From positions 1 through 64,000 of the forward strand of contig JAIEQJ010000055.1 in NCBI GenBank assembly GCA_019747815.1: a DNA stretch of 64,000 nt, written 5' to 3'. A model generated the notes under the pieces. It worked only from the letters and a program-made list of their open reading frames with translations, did no database searches and was not told the DNA's origin. Within the stretch, counting starts at the first letter, position 1, and each line of letters starts with the position of its first letter. Shown in pieces: positions 51,846-62,270 of the stretch. This DNA comes from Hyphomonadaceae bacterium. Its GTDB lineage: Bacteria > Pseudomonadota > Alphaproteobacteria > Rhizobiales > Hyphomicrobiaceae. Both the position numbers and the translations under genes were made by a program.

Positions 51846-53017
51846 GAGACGGGATTCCTCTTGATCCATTGCTTGGCGATAAGCATGCGCTGCATCTCGT
51901 TGGTGCCCTCGCCGATGCACATGAGCGGGGCATCGCGGTAGAGCCGCTCGACATCGAACTCCTTGGAGTAGCCGTAACCGCCATGAATGCGGAGCGATTC
52001 GATGCTGTTTTCCAGCGCGGCCTCGGAGGCGAAATACTTGGCCATGCCAGCCTCCATGTCGCAGCGCTCGCCGCGGTCGAAGGCGGCTGCGGCGTCCAGG
52101 GTCAGCAGGCGAGCAGCCCTGGCGCGCGTTGCCATCTCGCCCAGCTTCAACTGGATGGCCTGGTGCTCGCAGATCGGCTTGCCGAAGGTCTTGCGGACCT
52201 GGGCATATGCGGTGGCGAGCTGAAGGGCCCCTTCGGCAACGCCCACGCCGCGCGCAGCAACGTTGAGACGCCCGAGCTCAAGGCCGCCGGTCGCCTGGTA
52301 GAAGCCCTGCCCTTCCTCGCCACCGATCAGATGATCGGCGGGCAGCCGGTAGTCCTGGAAGATCAGCTCGCCGGAATCGATCGACTTGTAGCCGAGCTTC
52401 TCGAGCTTCCGTCCGACCGTGAACCCCTTCTGCTTGGGGGCGATGAACAGGCCCATGCCCTTGTGGCGCGGGCTTGCTTCCGGGTCGGTCTTCACAAGCA
52501 GTGCAAAGCAGCTTCCCTCGATGCCGTTCGAGATCCACGTCTTGGTGCCGTTGATGACATAGTGGTCGCCGTCGCGCCGCGCAGTGGTGCGGATGCCCTG
52601 CAGGTCCGTTCCGGCATCGGGCTCGGTCAGCGCAAGCCCGCCCCGCACTTCACCGCTGGCCAGCTTGGACAACCAAGCCTCTCTCTGCGGCTTGGTGCCG
52701 AATTTCTCGATCGCCAGCGCCAGCATCAGGTGCGAGTTGAAGATGCCGGTGATGGCCATCCAGTCGCGCGAGATGCGCATGACGATCTTGGCATAGGTGC
52801 CGGCTGGAAGGCCGAGGCCGCCGTGTTCCTGGGCGATGGTGGCGCCGAACAGCCCCAGCTCCTTCATCTGCTCGACGGTTTCGGTGGGATAGCGATCGGC
52901 GTGGTCGTATGCCCTGGCGATCGGCCTGACCTCCCTATCGACCCACCGGTCGATGGTGGCAAGCAGCTGCGCCTCATCCTCCGGATCGATGTTTCGAAGC
53001 TGAGGCTTGGCAGGCAT
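51842..53017 (-). CDS. acyl-CoA dehydrogenase
   Basis: A 391-aa FAD flavoenzyme that makes an alpha-beta double bond in an acyl-CoA. Core motifs are GGLALTEPDAGTDLQGI, NGTKTWISNG for FAD and substrate binding, and RIHGGYGYSKEFDVERLYRD. The catalytic Glu stands in CIGEGTNEMQRM. ATG 53017 (MPAKPQLRN) lies 71 bases after the dppF-like gene. The sequence resembles the glutaryl-CoA and short branched-chain groups rather than long-chain enzymes, but the exact type is open. Confidence 0.9.
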   Translation of the reverse strand: MPAKPQLRNIDPEDEAQLLATIDRWVDREVRPIARAYDHADRYPTETVEQMKELGLFGATIAQEHGGLGLPAGTYAKIVMRISRDWMAITGIFNSHLMLALAIEKFGTKPQREAWLSKLASGEVRGGLALTEPDAGTDLQGIRTTARRDGDHYVINGTKTWISNGIEGSCFALLVKTDPEASPRHKGMGLFIAPKQKGFTVGRKLEKLGYKSIDSGELIFQDYRLPADHLIGGEEGQGFYQATGGLELGRLNVAARGVGVAEGALQLATAYAQVRKTFGKPICEHQAIQLKLGEMATRARAARLLTLDAAAAFDRGERCDMEAGMAKYFASEAALENSIESLRIHGGYGYSKEFDVERLYRDAPLMCIGEGTNEMQRMLIAKQWIKRNPVS

Positions 53018-53087
53018 GGTTTCCTCTGCACAGGGCTCATTGCGTCCGGCCCGGGCAAAGATTGCCACACCCTCTCCGCGAAGCATA

Positions 53088-54073
53088 TCAGCTTTCAACG
53101 GCGCGGCCGGGGCGCAGATGGCAGGCGGCGAAGTGACCCGGAGCAACCTCGCGCATCAGCGGCGTCTCAGTTCGGCACCGGGCTTCGGCATAGGGACAGC
53201 GCGTGTGGAAATGACAGCCGGGAGGCGGCCGGATGGGACTTGGCACATCGCCCTGCAGGATGATCCGCTTCGGCTTTGCCGTGGGATCGGGAACGGGCAC
53301 GGCCGACAGCAGCGCTTCGCTGTAGGGATGCTGCGGATTGGCAAACAGCGACCGCTTGTCCGCCAGCTCGACAATGCGGCCGAGATACATGACGGCGACG
53401 CGGTGCGAGATATGCTCGACGACGGCAAGGTCGTGCGCGATGAACAGATAGGCCACGCCGAAGTCGCGCTGCAGGTCGGCCAATAGGTTGATCACCTGGG
53501 CCTGCACCGAGACATCGAGCGCCGAGACGGCCTCATCGCACACGATCAGCTTGGGGCGCAGCGCCAAGGCCCGCGCGATGACCAGGCGCTGGCGCTGCCC
53601 GCCGGAGAATTCGTGCGGAAAGCGGATCATCTGATCGCGCCGCAGCCCGACCTTCTCAAACAGAGTCGCGACCTGGGCCTCGATCTCGGCCTTGGAGCCG
53701 CGCGCGAAGTTCTCCATCGGCTCGGCCACGATGTCCTTGGCCCGCATGCGCGGGTTCAGCGACGAGTAGGGGTCCTGGAAGACGACCTGCAGATCCTGGC
53801 GGAAAGGACGCATGTCGGCGCGGGGGAGTTGGTCTATACGTGCACCATCGAGGTGGATCTCGCCGGCCGTCGGCTCGATCAGCTTCAGGATGAGCTTGCC
53901 GGCCGTCGACTTGCCGCAACCGGATTCGCCGACGAGCCCCAGCGTCTCTCCGGCCTTGATGGTGAAGGAGATGCCGTCCACCGCATAGACCTTGGCGGAC
54001 AGGCGGCTGAAGACCCCCCGGCGCACCGGGAAGTGTTTCTTGAGGTTCTTGACCGCCAGCACGGGGGTTGCGC

Positions 54074-54077
<4 letters not shown>
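53088..54077 (-). CDS. peptide/opine-type ABC transporter ATPase (DppF/OppF type)
   Basis: A 329-aa ATPase. It has [17 protein letters not shown], the Q-loop [14 protein letters not shown], the signature [29 protein letters not shown] and the switch His in [13 protein letters not shown]. The Walker-B-adjacent '[10 protein letters not shown]' is usual for OppF. The C-terminus carries the oligopeptide-type cysteine segment [14 protein letters not shown]. The start overlaps the dppD-like stop by four bases. Confidence 0.9.
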
Positions 54078-55084
<1,007 letters not shown>

Positions 55085-55091
55085 GCTGTGT

Positions 55092-55982
55092 TCACATGTT
55101 GCGCGCAAGACGCGGATCGAGCGCGTCGCGCAGACCATCGCCCAGCATGTTGACCGACAGCACGGCCAGCGAGAGGCAGATGCCGGGGAAGAAGATCAGG
55201 TAGTTGGCGATCTGGAACAGCGAGCGACCCTCGGCCATGATGTTGCCCCAGCTCGGAATGTTGGGCGGCGTGCCGGCACCGAGGAACGACAGGATCGCTT
55301 CGGTCAGCATAGCCGAGGCGCAGATGTAGGTGGCCTGCACCAGCAGGGGCGCAATGGTGTTGGGCAGGATATGGCGCACGAGGATGCGCGGCGTGCGGGT
55401 GCCGGAGGCGATGGCGGCTTCCACATACGGCTGCTCGCGCAGCGTCAGCACCAGGCTGCGGATCAGGCGCACGACGCGCGGCACCTCCGTGACAGTGATG
55501 GCCAGGATGACGTTCTCCAGGCTGGCCTTGGTGAGGGCCATCAAAGCGATGGCGAGGAGTACGCCGGGAATGGACATCAAGCCATCCATGACGCGCATGA
55601 CGATGCCGTCGAGCCAGCGCACGAACCCGGTGACGAGGCCGATCGCCAGCCCGATCAGCGTGGCGAACAGCGCGACCAGCAGGCCGACGGTGAGCGAGAC
55701 GCGCGCCCCGTACACCACGCGGCTGTAGACGTCGCGACCCAGCATGTCGGTGCCGAACCAGTAGGTCTCGGACGGCTTGCGCAGGCGCCGGACCGGCGAT
55801 ATGGCCTGCGGGTCGACGGTGCCGAGATAGGGCGCAAAGATGGCCATGCCGATCAGCAGCAAGAGGACGATGCCGCCGAGGATGGCGGTGGGATGACGGC
55901 GCAGCGCGTCCTTGATGCGCGTCCAGGTGGGCGAGCGGCTTGCGGCTGCTGGCTTGACAATGCTGTCGGCGGTCACGGCCAT
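55092..55982 (-). CDS. peptide/opine-type ABC transporter permease (DppC type)
   Basis: A 296-aa inner-membrane permease with an N-terminal helix ([19 protein letters not shown]) and the usual [18 protein letters not shown] loop. The EAA motif reads [19 protein letters not shown]. The end [17 protein letters not shown] is the DppC/OppC hallmark. The ATG overlaps the dppB stop. The ligand is unknown. Confidence 0.9.
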   Translation of the reverse strand: MAVTADSIVKPAAASRSPTWTRIKDALRRHPTAILGGIVLLLLIGMAIFAPYLGTVDPQAISPVRRLRKPSETYWFGTDMLGRDVYSRVVYGARVSLTVGLLVALFATLIGLAIGLVTGFVRWLDGIVMRVMDGLMSIPGVLLAIALMALTKASLENVILAITVTEVPRVVRLIRSLVLTLREQPYVEAAIASGTRTPRILVRHILPNTIAPLLVQATYICASAMLTEAILSFLGAGTPPNIPSWGNIMAEGRSLFQIANYLIFFPGICLSLAVLSVNMLGDGLRDALDPRLARNM

Positions 55983-56923
55983 CAGTATTGAATCCGCGGA
56001 TCGAACAGCCGGTAGGACAGGTCCACCAGCAGATTGACCACCACATAGATCACCGAGAACAGCAGGATCACGCCCTGGATGATCGGGTAGTCGCGCCTGA
56101 TGATGGCATCCACCGTCAATCTGCCGATGCCCGGCATGGCGAACACGGTCTCGGTCACCACGACGCCGGAGATCAGCAGCGCGATGCCGATGCCGATGAT
56201 GGTGACGATCGGCACCGCGGCGTTCTTGAGCGCGTGCTGCATGAGCACGGCATTGGGTGACAAGCCCTTGGCGTGGGCTGTGCGCACGTAGTCCTGGGCC
56301 AGCACATCGAGCATGGTCGCGCGCGTGATGCGGGCGATGAGCGCGATGTAGATGGTGCCGAGCGCGATCGACGGCAGGATCAGGTGGCTGAGCCAGGGCC
56401 AGAAGCCCTCGCGAATCGGCGTGTAGCCCTGCACGGGCAGCCAATCGAGCTCGATGGCGAACAGGTAGATCAGGAGATAGGCCAGCACGAACACGGGGAT
56501 GGAGAAGCCGAGTACGGAAAACAGCATCACCAGCCGGTCGACGAACTTGCCGGCCTTCCAGGCGCCGATCACGCCAAGCGGCACGGCCACCACGATGGCC
56601 ACGATCAGCGTGCAGATCGCGAGCGACAGCGTCGGCTCGATCCGCTGAGCGATCAGGCGGGTCACGGGCAGGTTGGTGAAGATGGAGATGCCCAGATCGC
56701 CGTGCAGTACGGCCCAGGCCCAGGTGCCGAACCGCGTCCAGAACGGCTCGTTGAGACCGAGCTTCTGGCGAATGCGCTCGATGTCCTCGCTGGTGGCGAT
56801 GTCGCCGGCAATGACGGCGGCCGGGTCACCCGGCGTCAGATAGAGCAGAGAGAACACGAAGAAAGCGACCATCCCGATGACCGGGATGGTCGCAAGCACA
56901 CGCCGAATGAGGTAGCTCAACAT
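55982..56923 (-). CDS. peptide/opine-type ABC transporter permease (DppB type)
   Basis: A 313-aa inner-membrane permease. The start, [20 protein letters not shown], followed by [12 protein letters not shown], is the DppB/OppB consensus. The EAA loop reads [20 protein letters not shown]. It has six helices and ends in the typical [13 protein letters not shown]. It starts 10 bases after the receptor gene stop. It forms the channel with the DppC-type permease. Confidence 0.9.
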   Translation of the reverse strand: MLSYLIRRVLATIPVIGMVAFFVFSLLYLTPGDPAAVIAGDIATSEDIERIRQKLGLNEPFWTRFGTWAWAVLHGDLGISIFTNLPVTRLIAQRIEPTLSLAICTLIVAIVVAVPLGVIGAWKAGKFVDRLVMLFSVLGFSIPVFVLAYLLIYLFAIELDWLPVQGYTPIREGFWPWLSHLILPSIALGTIYIALIARITRATMLDVLAQDYVRTAHAKGLSPNAVLMQHALKNAAVPIVTIIGIGIALLISGVVVTETVFAMPGIGRLTVDAIIRRDYPIIQGVILLFSVIYVVVNLLVDLSYRLFDPRIQY

Positions 56924-56933
56924 CTCGCTTGGG

Positions 56934-58532
56934 TTACTTCTTCTCGACGTTCCAGAGGAAGGCGATCGGCGAGATCAGCAGCCCCGAGATGTTGGAGCGA
57001 TAGGCTGTCGGGATGACGAACTGCGCCGTCGGGATGAACGGCACCGACTCCCAGCTATGGCGCTGCATATCGTCGATGAGCTTCCTCTGCGACCCCGGAT
57101 CGGCGGCGTCGAACCAGGCGGTGCGCAGCTCCTCCATCTTGGGATCGACCGGCCAGCCGAACCAGGATTTCTCGCCGATGCCGCGCAGCGGGTAGTTGAT
57201 CGCCGGGTTGGCCATATCGGGCCCGACCAACCAGGTGTGGAAGATGTTCCATCCACCCTTGTCGATCGGCTCCTTGACGGCGCGGCGGCTGATCAGCGTG
57301 CCCCAATCATTGGCGGCAAGCTCGGCATTGAGCCCAACGCTCTTCAAGAGCTCGACGGTGATCAGGCCCTGGCTGTGCACGATCGGCTGATCGGTGGCCG
57401 ACAGCACCACGATCTTCTCGCCCTTGTAGCCGGCCTCCTTGATCAGCTGCTTGGCCTTCTCCAGATCGCGCTTGCCGGTCAGGATCTCCGACCCGACCTT
57501 GCTTTCCGACGGTGACCCGCACGAGAAGAAGGAAGGACAGCTACGGCCGTTCTTGGCATCCCCCGCAATGGCCAGCGCATAGTCCTGCTGGTTGACGAGG
57601 TAGAGCACGGCCTGGCGCATCTTCGGGTTGTTGAAGGGGGGATGGAGCTGATTGAAGCGGATCATGCCCATCGACCCCATCGGATCGGTGTTCTCGACCT
57701 TGATGTCCTTGTTCTTGGTCAGCAGCGGCACCAGATCGGGCGGAACCATCTGCCACCAATCGACCTCACCGGCATTGAGCGCAGCGGCGGCCGTGGCCGA
57801 ATCCGGGATGTAGATCCACTCGACCCGGTCCACCTTCACCACCTTGCCGCCCGAGGCCCAGGACGGAGGCTCCTTGCGCGGCACGTAGTCGGTGTTCTTG
57901 ACGAACACGACCTTGTTGCCGGGCACCCACTCGTCCTTCACGAACTTGAACGGACCCGAGCCGATCGTCTCCTTGATGTTCTCAAAGGCGTCGGTCTTGG
58001 CGACGCGCTCGGGCATGATGAAGGGGACGTTGGAGGAGGGCTTGCCGAGCGCATCAAGCGTAAGCGCAAACGGCCGCTTCAGCTTCAGCGTGAAGGTGCG
58101 GTCGTCGACAACCGTCCATTTCTCCGTCATTTCGGCAAGGCGCTGCCCAAGGGCGTCGCGCTTGCTCCAGCGCTCGATCGAGGCGATGCAGTCGGCTGAA
58201 CGCACCGGCTGCCCGTCGTGGAACTTCAGGCCCTCGCGCAGCGTGAAGGTGTAGGTGAGCTTGTCGTCGCTCAAGGTCCACTTCTCGACCATCTGCGGCT
58301 GAACTTCGAACTTCTCGTTCACCGAGAACAGCGTGTCGTAGACCATGTAGGAATAGTTGCGCGTGATGTACGCCGTCGTCGCAATCGGATCGAGGATGCG
58401 AAGATCCGCCTCAGGCACGAACTTGAGCGTTTTCTGCTGCGCGGCTGCCGGCGCCGAATAGTGTGTGCCGCCGACGAGAGCGGCTGCCAGCAAGAGGGCA
58501 GCAAGCGCGCCCCGGGTCTTGGCGATTGTCAT
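56934..58532 (-). CDS. ABC transporter substrate-binding protein (SBP_bac_5), first gene of the operon
   Basis: A 532-aa periplasmic receptor of the dipeptide/oligopeptide/nickel type. A signal peptide ends near APAAAQQ. Typical pieces are VPEADLRILDPIATTAYITR, LREGLKFHDGQPVRSADCIA and FNQLHPPFNNPKMRQAV. This family binds peptides, opines, glutathione and, in some soil bacteria, other small acids. It heads the operon SBP-dppB-dppC-dppD-dppF-ACAD-CoAT-CoAT-MaoC, so its ligand is likely the acid processed by the CoA genes. The amidase gene is divergent from it. Confidence 0.9.
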   Translation of the reverse strand: MTIAKTRGALAALLLAAALVGGTHYSAPAAAQQKTLKFVPEADLRILDPIATTAYITRNYSYMVYDTLFSVNEKFEVQPQMVEKWTLSDDKLTYTFTLREGLKFHDGQPVRSADCIASIERWSKRDALGQRLAEMTEKWTVVDDRTFTLKLKRPFALTLDALGKPSSNVPFIMPERVAKTDAFENIKETIGSGPFKFVKDEWVPGNKVVFVKNTDYVPRKEPPSWASGGKVVKVDRVEWIYIPDSATAAAALNAGEVDWWQMVPPDLVPLLTKNKDIKVENTDPMGSMGMIRFNQLHPPFNNPKMRQAVLYLVNQQDYALAIAGDAKNGRSCPSFFSCGSPSESKVGSEILTGKRDLEKAKQLIKEAGYKGEKIVVLSATDQPIVHSQGLITVELLKSVGLNAELAANDWGTLISRRAVKEPIDKGGWNIFHTWLVGPDMANPAINYPLRGIGEKSWFGWPVDPKMEELRTAWFDAADPGSQRKLIDDMQRHSWESVPFIPTAQFVIPTAYRSNISGLLISPIAFLWNVEKK

Positions 58533-58707
58533 CAGGTTTCTTCCCTTTTGCGTTATGTATCCCGTGGTTCTGACCGCACGGCGAAGCATATGTTAGATGG
58601 GGTCCGGCATCGGCACCAGACGCAAAATGAGGCAAACTGCACGCCCATCGCCACACCCATCCCCAATTCAGGCTGAATCACCCATCCAAGCGCGAAAGAA
58701 GATCTTC

Positions 58708-60024
58708 ATGCAGAGCAAAACGCCGACGTCCTTCGCTGAAAACCCGGGCCAATTGCGCAAATTGGCTGCTGCGATCGCGACAAAGACCCTTTCCCCGGTC
58801 GATCTGATGCAAAGATACCTAGACCGCATCGCGCAGGCCGATCCCCACGTTCAATGCTGGCGAGCGCTCGATGCCGAGCGCGCTCTGGATACGGCGAGAC
58901 AGCGGGAGGAGGAAGCGGCCCAGGGACGCATTCGCGGCCCGCTGCACGGCATCCCTGTGGCCATCAAGGACATCATAGATGTGGAGGGGCTGCCCACCCG
59001 CGCCAACTGCCGGGCCCGCGCAAGCGCTCCGCCCGCCAGCAACGACGCGGAGGTGGTGCTCGCTCTCAAGACACAGGGCGCCGTTGTGCTGGGCAAGGTG
59101 CACACGACCGAGTTTGCCTTTTTCGACCCGTCGCCCGCACGCAATCCCCACAACGTCCATCACACGCCCGGCGGGTCGAGCTCGGGTTCGGCAGCAGTCG
59201 TTGCCGGCGGCATGGCGCCGGTGGCGGTTGGAACGCAGACGGTGGCATCCGTCAACCGCCCAGCCGCGTATTGCGGCATCGCGGCCTTCAAGCCGAGCAC
59301 GTGCAGCCTGTCGACCTTCGGCATCACGCCGCTCGGCCCCTCCTACGACACGCCCGGCTTCTACGGCTGGGGCGTCGATGATGCGGTGTATGCCTACGAG
59401 GCAATTGCCCCAGCGTTCCTACGCCCGGCAGCAGAGCCTCAGATCGCTGCCGGGATTGCCGTGTGCATCCCCGACGATCCACACATCTTGGATGCCATTC
59501 CGGAGATGAGGGCGGCGCTCGCCCGATGTGCAGATGCATGCGCCAGTGCCGGCCATCGTGTCGAACGCCCCCGGTCGCCGATCTCGTTCGAGCGGTTGCA
59601 CACGCTTCAACGCTCGACCACAGCCTACGAAGCCGGCCGGGCCTTGAGGTTTCTGCTCGACCAGCCGGAAGGCACCGTCGGCGAGACGATCACCGCACTG
59701 ATCCGCGAGGGACTGGCAATCCAGCCGGCGCAATATTTGGATGAGCGCACCGAGATCGATGGCATGCGCCAGAGGCTGTTTGCGGCGCTGAAGGCTGATG
59801 TCTTTCTCTGGCCGGCCACCCCCTCGACCGCACCGGAAGGTCTCGCCTGGACCGGCGATCCCAAATACATCTCGCCGTGGACGGCACTGGGCGGCCCGAT
59901 CGTGTCGCTGCCTGCCGGGCTCGCCGCCAACGGGTTGCCGCTGGGCTGCATCCTCACGTCACACCCCGGCACCGACGCGCGCATGCGCACCTGGGCGCGC
60001 GCACTCGCTCAGGCTGCTGCATAG
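58708..60024 (+). CDS. amidase (amidase-signature family)
   Basis: A 438-aa serine amidase. The Ser-Ser-Lys triad is visible as Lys87 in VAIKDIIDVEG, the cis-Ser in PGGSSSGSAA and the nucleophile Ser181 in TQTVASVNRPAAYCG. The last motif is normally GT.TGGS(I/V)R, and the Gly-Gly before the nucleophile is replaced by Val-Ala here. It might alter substrate preference. ATG 58708 starts MQSKTPTSFAENP. The gene is divergent from the nine-gene import operon and could release the acid from its amide. Confidence 0.87.
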   Translation: MQSKTPTSFAENPGQLRKLAAAIATKTLSPVDLMQRYLDRIAQADPHVQCWRALDAERALDTARQREEEAAQGRIRGPLHGIPVAIKDIIDVEGLPTRANCRARASAPPASNDAEVVLALKTQGAVVLGKVHTTEFAFFDPSPARNPHNVHHTPGGSSSGSAAVVAGGMAPVAVGTQTVASVNRPAAYCGIAAFKPSTCSLSTFGITPLGPSYDTPGFYGWGVDDAVYAYEAIAPAFLRPAAEPQIAAGIAVCIPDDPHILDAIPEMRAALARCADACASAGHRVERPRSPISFERLHTLQRSTTAYEAGRALRFLLDQPEGTVGETITALIREGLAIQPAQYLDERTEIDGMRQRLFAALKADVFLWPATPSTAPEGLAWTGDPKYISPWTALGGPIVSLPAGLAANGLPLGCILTSHPGTDARMRTWARALAQAAA

Positions 60025-60284
60025 CAGCACGCCGCGCGCAGGGTCAGCCCTGAATTGGAGAGGTGCGCCACCCGGTTCGGGGCTGTCCCGTACGTGCTAT
60101 GTGTAGGCTGGCAGACCCATAACGGGCACCGAGACGCTCACCTGCGATGCTGGCTGGCGCACCTGCCACTTCGTGAAGCCCACCACCGTCGCGGGCAAGA
60201 GCGGACTGCTGAACTGCGAAAGCAAGACGTGACGGCGCCCCAAACGCCGCGATCCGCCGCATCGAGGAACCAAGGAGTGGTCTC

Positions 60285-61256
60285 ATGATACGCTGGATAT
60301 GCGCGCTCGCGCTGGCGCTGGGATTGGCCCCAGCGCCGGTGCTCGCCCAGGATTTTCCGTCGCGGCCGATCACCATGATCGTGGTGTTTGCCGCCGGCGG
60401 GCCGACCGACGTTCTCGCACGCCTGGTTGCCGATCACATGGGCAATGCACTGGGCCAGCGTGTCATCATCGAGAACGTGGCGGGCGCCGGTGGGACCACC
60501 GGCGGCGCGCGCGGGGCGCGTGCCGCGCCCGACGGCTATACGCTGACCGTCGGCAGCCTCGGCAGCCATGCGGCCGCAGCCGCCCTCTACAAGGACATCG
60601 CGTACGACTCGCGCGAGTTGGAGCCCGTCGGCCTCATTGCGGGCACGCCCGGCTATTTCGCCGTGCGCAAGGAATTCCCCGCCCGGACGTTCCAGGAGTT
60701 CCTGGCCTATGCCAGAGCCAACCCCGGCAAGGTGACCAACGGCCATGCCGGCGTCGGCTCCACCCCGCATCTGGCGTGCCTGCTGCTCGAGACCCTGACG
60801 CAGATGAAGGTCACGTCAGTGGCCTATCGCGGCTCGGGGCCGGCCATGAACGACCTGGTGGCGGGCCAGATCGATTCCATGTGCGACCTGGCGCCCACCG
60901 TGGTGCCGCAGGTGCAGGGCGGCACCATCCGCGGGCTGCTGCTGGCGCAGCCCGAGCGCTCGGCCGCCACGCCCGATGTGCCCACCTCGCGCGAGGCCGG
61001 CATCGAGGCCTATCAGTTCACGGGCTGGAACGCAGTGTTCGCGCCCAAGGGCACGCCGCGCGATGCGGCGAAGAAGCTGTCGGATGCGCTGAAGGCCGCC
61101 GTCAGCGATGCAGCGATCCGCAAGCGCATCGCCGAGCTCGGGGCCATTCCTGCGACCGAGACGGAGATGGGGGCAGAGCATCTCGGGCGGTTCGTCAAGG
61201 ACGAGGTGGCGCGCTGGGGCAAGGTGATCGGCGAGGCGAAGGTGACGGCGCCGTGA
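60285..61256 (+). CDS. Bug/TctC-family solute receptor, orphan
   Basis: A 323-aa periplasmic carboxylate receptor. The signal peptide ends at PAPVLAQ, and the mature part, DFPSRPITMIVVFAAGGPTD, is the Bug consensus. VTSVAYRGSGPAMNDLVAGQ and DVPTSREAGIEAYQFTGWNA also fit. There is no tctA or tctB next to it, which is common for Bug genes. It is in line with the amidase but separated by 260 bp without a supported gene. AAGGAG precedes the start. Confidence 0.9.
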   Translation: MIRWICALALALGLAPAPVLAQDFPSRPITMIVVFAAGGPTDVLARLVADHMGNALGQRVIIENVAGAGGTTGGARGARAAPDGYTLTVGSLGSHAAAAALYKDIAYDSRELEPVGLIAGTPGYFAVRKEFPARTFQEFLAYARANPGKVTNGHAGVGSTPHLACLLLETLTQMKVTSVAYRGSGPAMNDLVAGQIDSMCDLAPTVVPQVQGGTIRGLLLAQPERSAATPDVPTSREAGIEAYQFTGWNAVFAPKGTPRDAAKKLSDALKAAVSDAAIRKRIAELGAIPATETEMGAEHLGRFVKDEVARWGKVIGEAKVTAP

Positions 61257-61333
61257 GGTGAGAGATATCAGCACAGGCGCCTGAGCAAGCTGCTGCCCTG
61301 CACCCTGGCCCACCTGTTGCCCTTCACCCCAAC

Positions 61334-61360
61334 CCTCTCCCCATGACGACTGGGGAGAGG
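61334..61360. repeat. short hairpin CCTCTCCCC/GGGGAGAGG
   Basis: A perfect 9-bp stem with a 9-nt loop, between the Bug gene and the converging lectin-like gene. Similar CTCTCCCC palindromes are common between genes in rhizobial genomes. It may serve as a bidirectional terminator. Confidence 0.5.
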
Positions 61361-61376
61361 CAATGAGGAGGCAGCC

Positions 61377-62039
61377 TCAGTTCGCCGCGAAGCAGTAGAA
61401 CAGCCCCGCGCCGCCGGAGCCCTTCAGCGCCTCCAGGCTGCAGCCGCGCGAGCCGTGCGAGGAGTTCCACGACTTCATGTGGCGGGTGTCCTTGAGGCCC
61501 GCGCGATCATGGTGACCGACGATGGCGGAGCCCTCGCCGCTCTTGGTCCAGTTGCCGCATGTCGTGTCCCCGCCCGCCGTCGAATATCTCCCCTGCGGGT
61601 CCGAGCCGGTCAGAATATCATGCATGTTCACCGCATCGCCGCGGCCGCTGACGACCTCGCCCTTCTCGGTCAGCGCCGTCTGCTTGGTGACTTTGCTCTT
61701 GTCGGAGTGCAGGTCGTTCACGTTCGCACCCACAACCACGCCCTTGGCATTCCGCCACGGGCCCTTGCCGATGCGATCGCGGGCGTTCACGCCGGCCTCC
61801 CCGCCCGGCAAGGTCGTGCTCAAGTAGGCGCGCCAGTTCTTCAGCTTCGAGCCGGCAGCCTTGGCAAGCGCGTTGCAGTGCGCGTCCGCGCCATCGAGGC
61901 CGCCGAGGTCGGCGCCCTTGCCGAGGCCGACGCTGGTGACGAAGAAGGTCATGGTGCTTTGCTGGGCCTGCGCGGCGGCGGCGCCAAGGGCCAGCACGAC
62001 AGCCGAAACGGCCACCGAAATGCGCGTTGCTCGTCTCAT
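61377..62039 (-). CDS. secreted lectin-like (C-type-lectin-fold) protein
   Basis: A 220-aa protein with a signal peptide ending AAAQAQ. The mature domain starts MTFFVTSVGLGKGADLGGLD and has AHCNALAKAAGSKLKNWRAY, TTCGNWTKS and the final SSHGSRGCSLEALKGSGGAG. This layout, with cysteines at the same places, is seen in bacterial lectin-like proteins near PQQ enzymes. GGAGGAACGC precedes ATG 62039. It runs in the same direction as the PQQ dehydrogenase upstream of it. The role is unknown. Confidence 0.75.
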   Translation of the reverse strand: MRRATRISVAVSAVVLALGAAAAQAQQSTMTFFVTSVGLGKGADLGGLDGADAHCNALAKAAGSKLKNWRAYLSTTLPGGEAGVNARDRIGKGPWRNAKGVVVGANVNDLHSDKSKVTKQTALTEKGEVVSGRGDAVNMHDILTGSDPQGRYSTAGGDTTCGNWTKSGEGSAIVGHHDRAGLKDTRHMKSWNSSHGSRGCSLEALKGSGGAGLFYCFAAN

Positions 62040-62270
62040 TGCGTTCCTCCGGATGTTCCAACCCTCTCCGCGCCCAATGGCGCGAAGGTCCACCGCGTTA
62101 ACGACGTGGAGAGGCGCACTATTCCTTGCCACCCATTCCAGGGCAAGCACTGCGCGTCATCGGCCGTTACAATGTAGCGGCTCCGGACCCAATCCACCGG
62201 CAAACGGCGGAAGGCGGGGACACCGCCTCCGCCACCATGCGCCCATCACATGCGCCCGCCACATGCGCTC

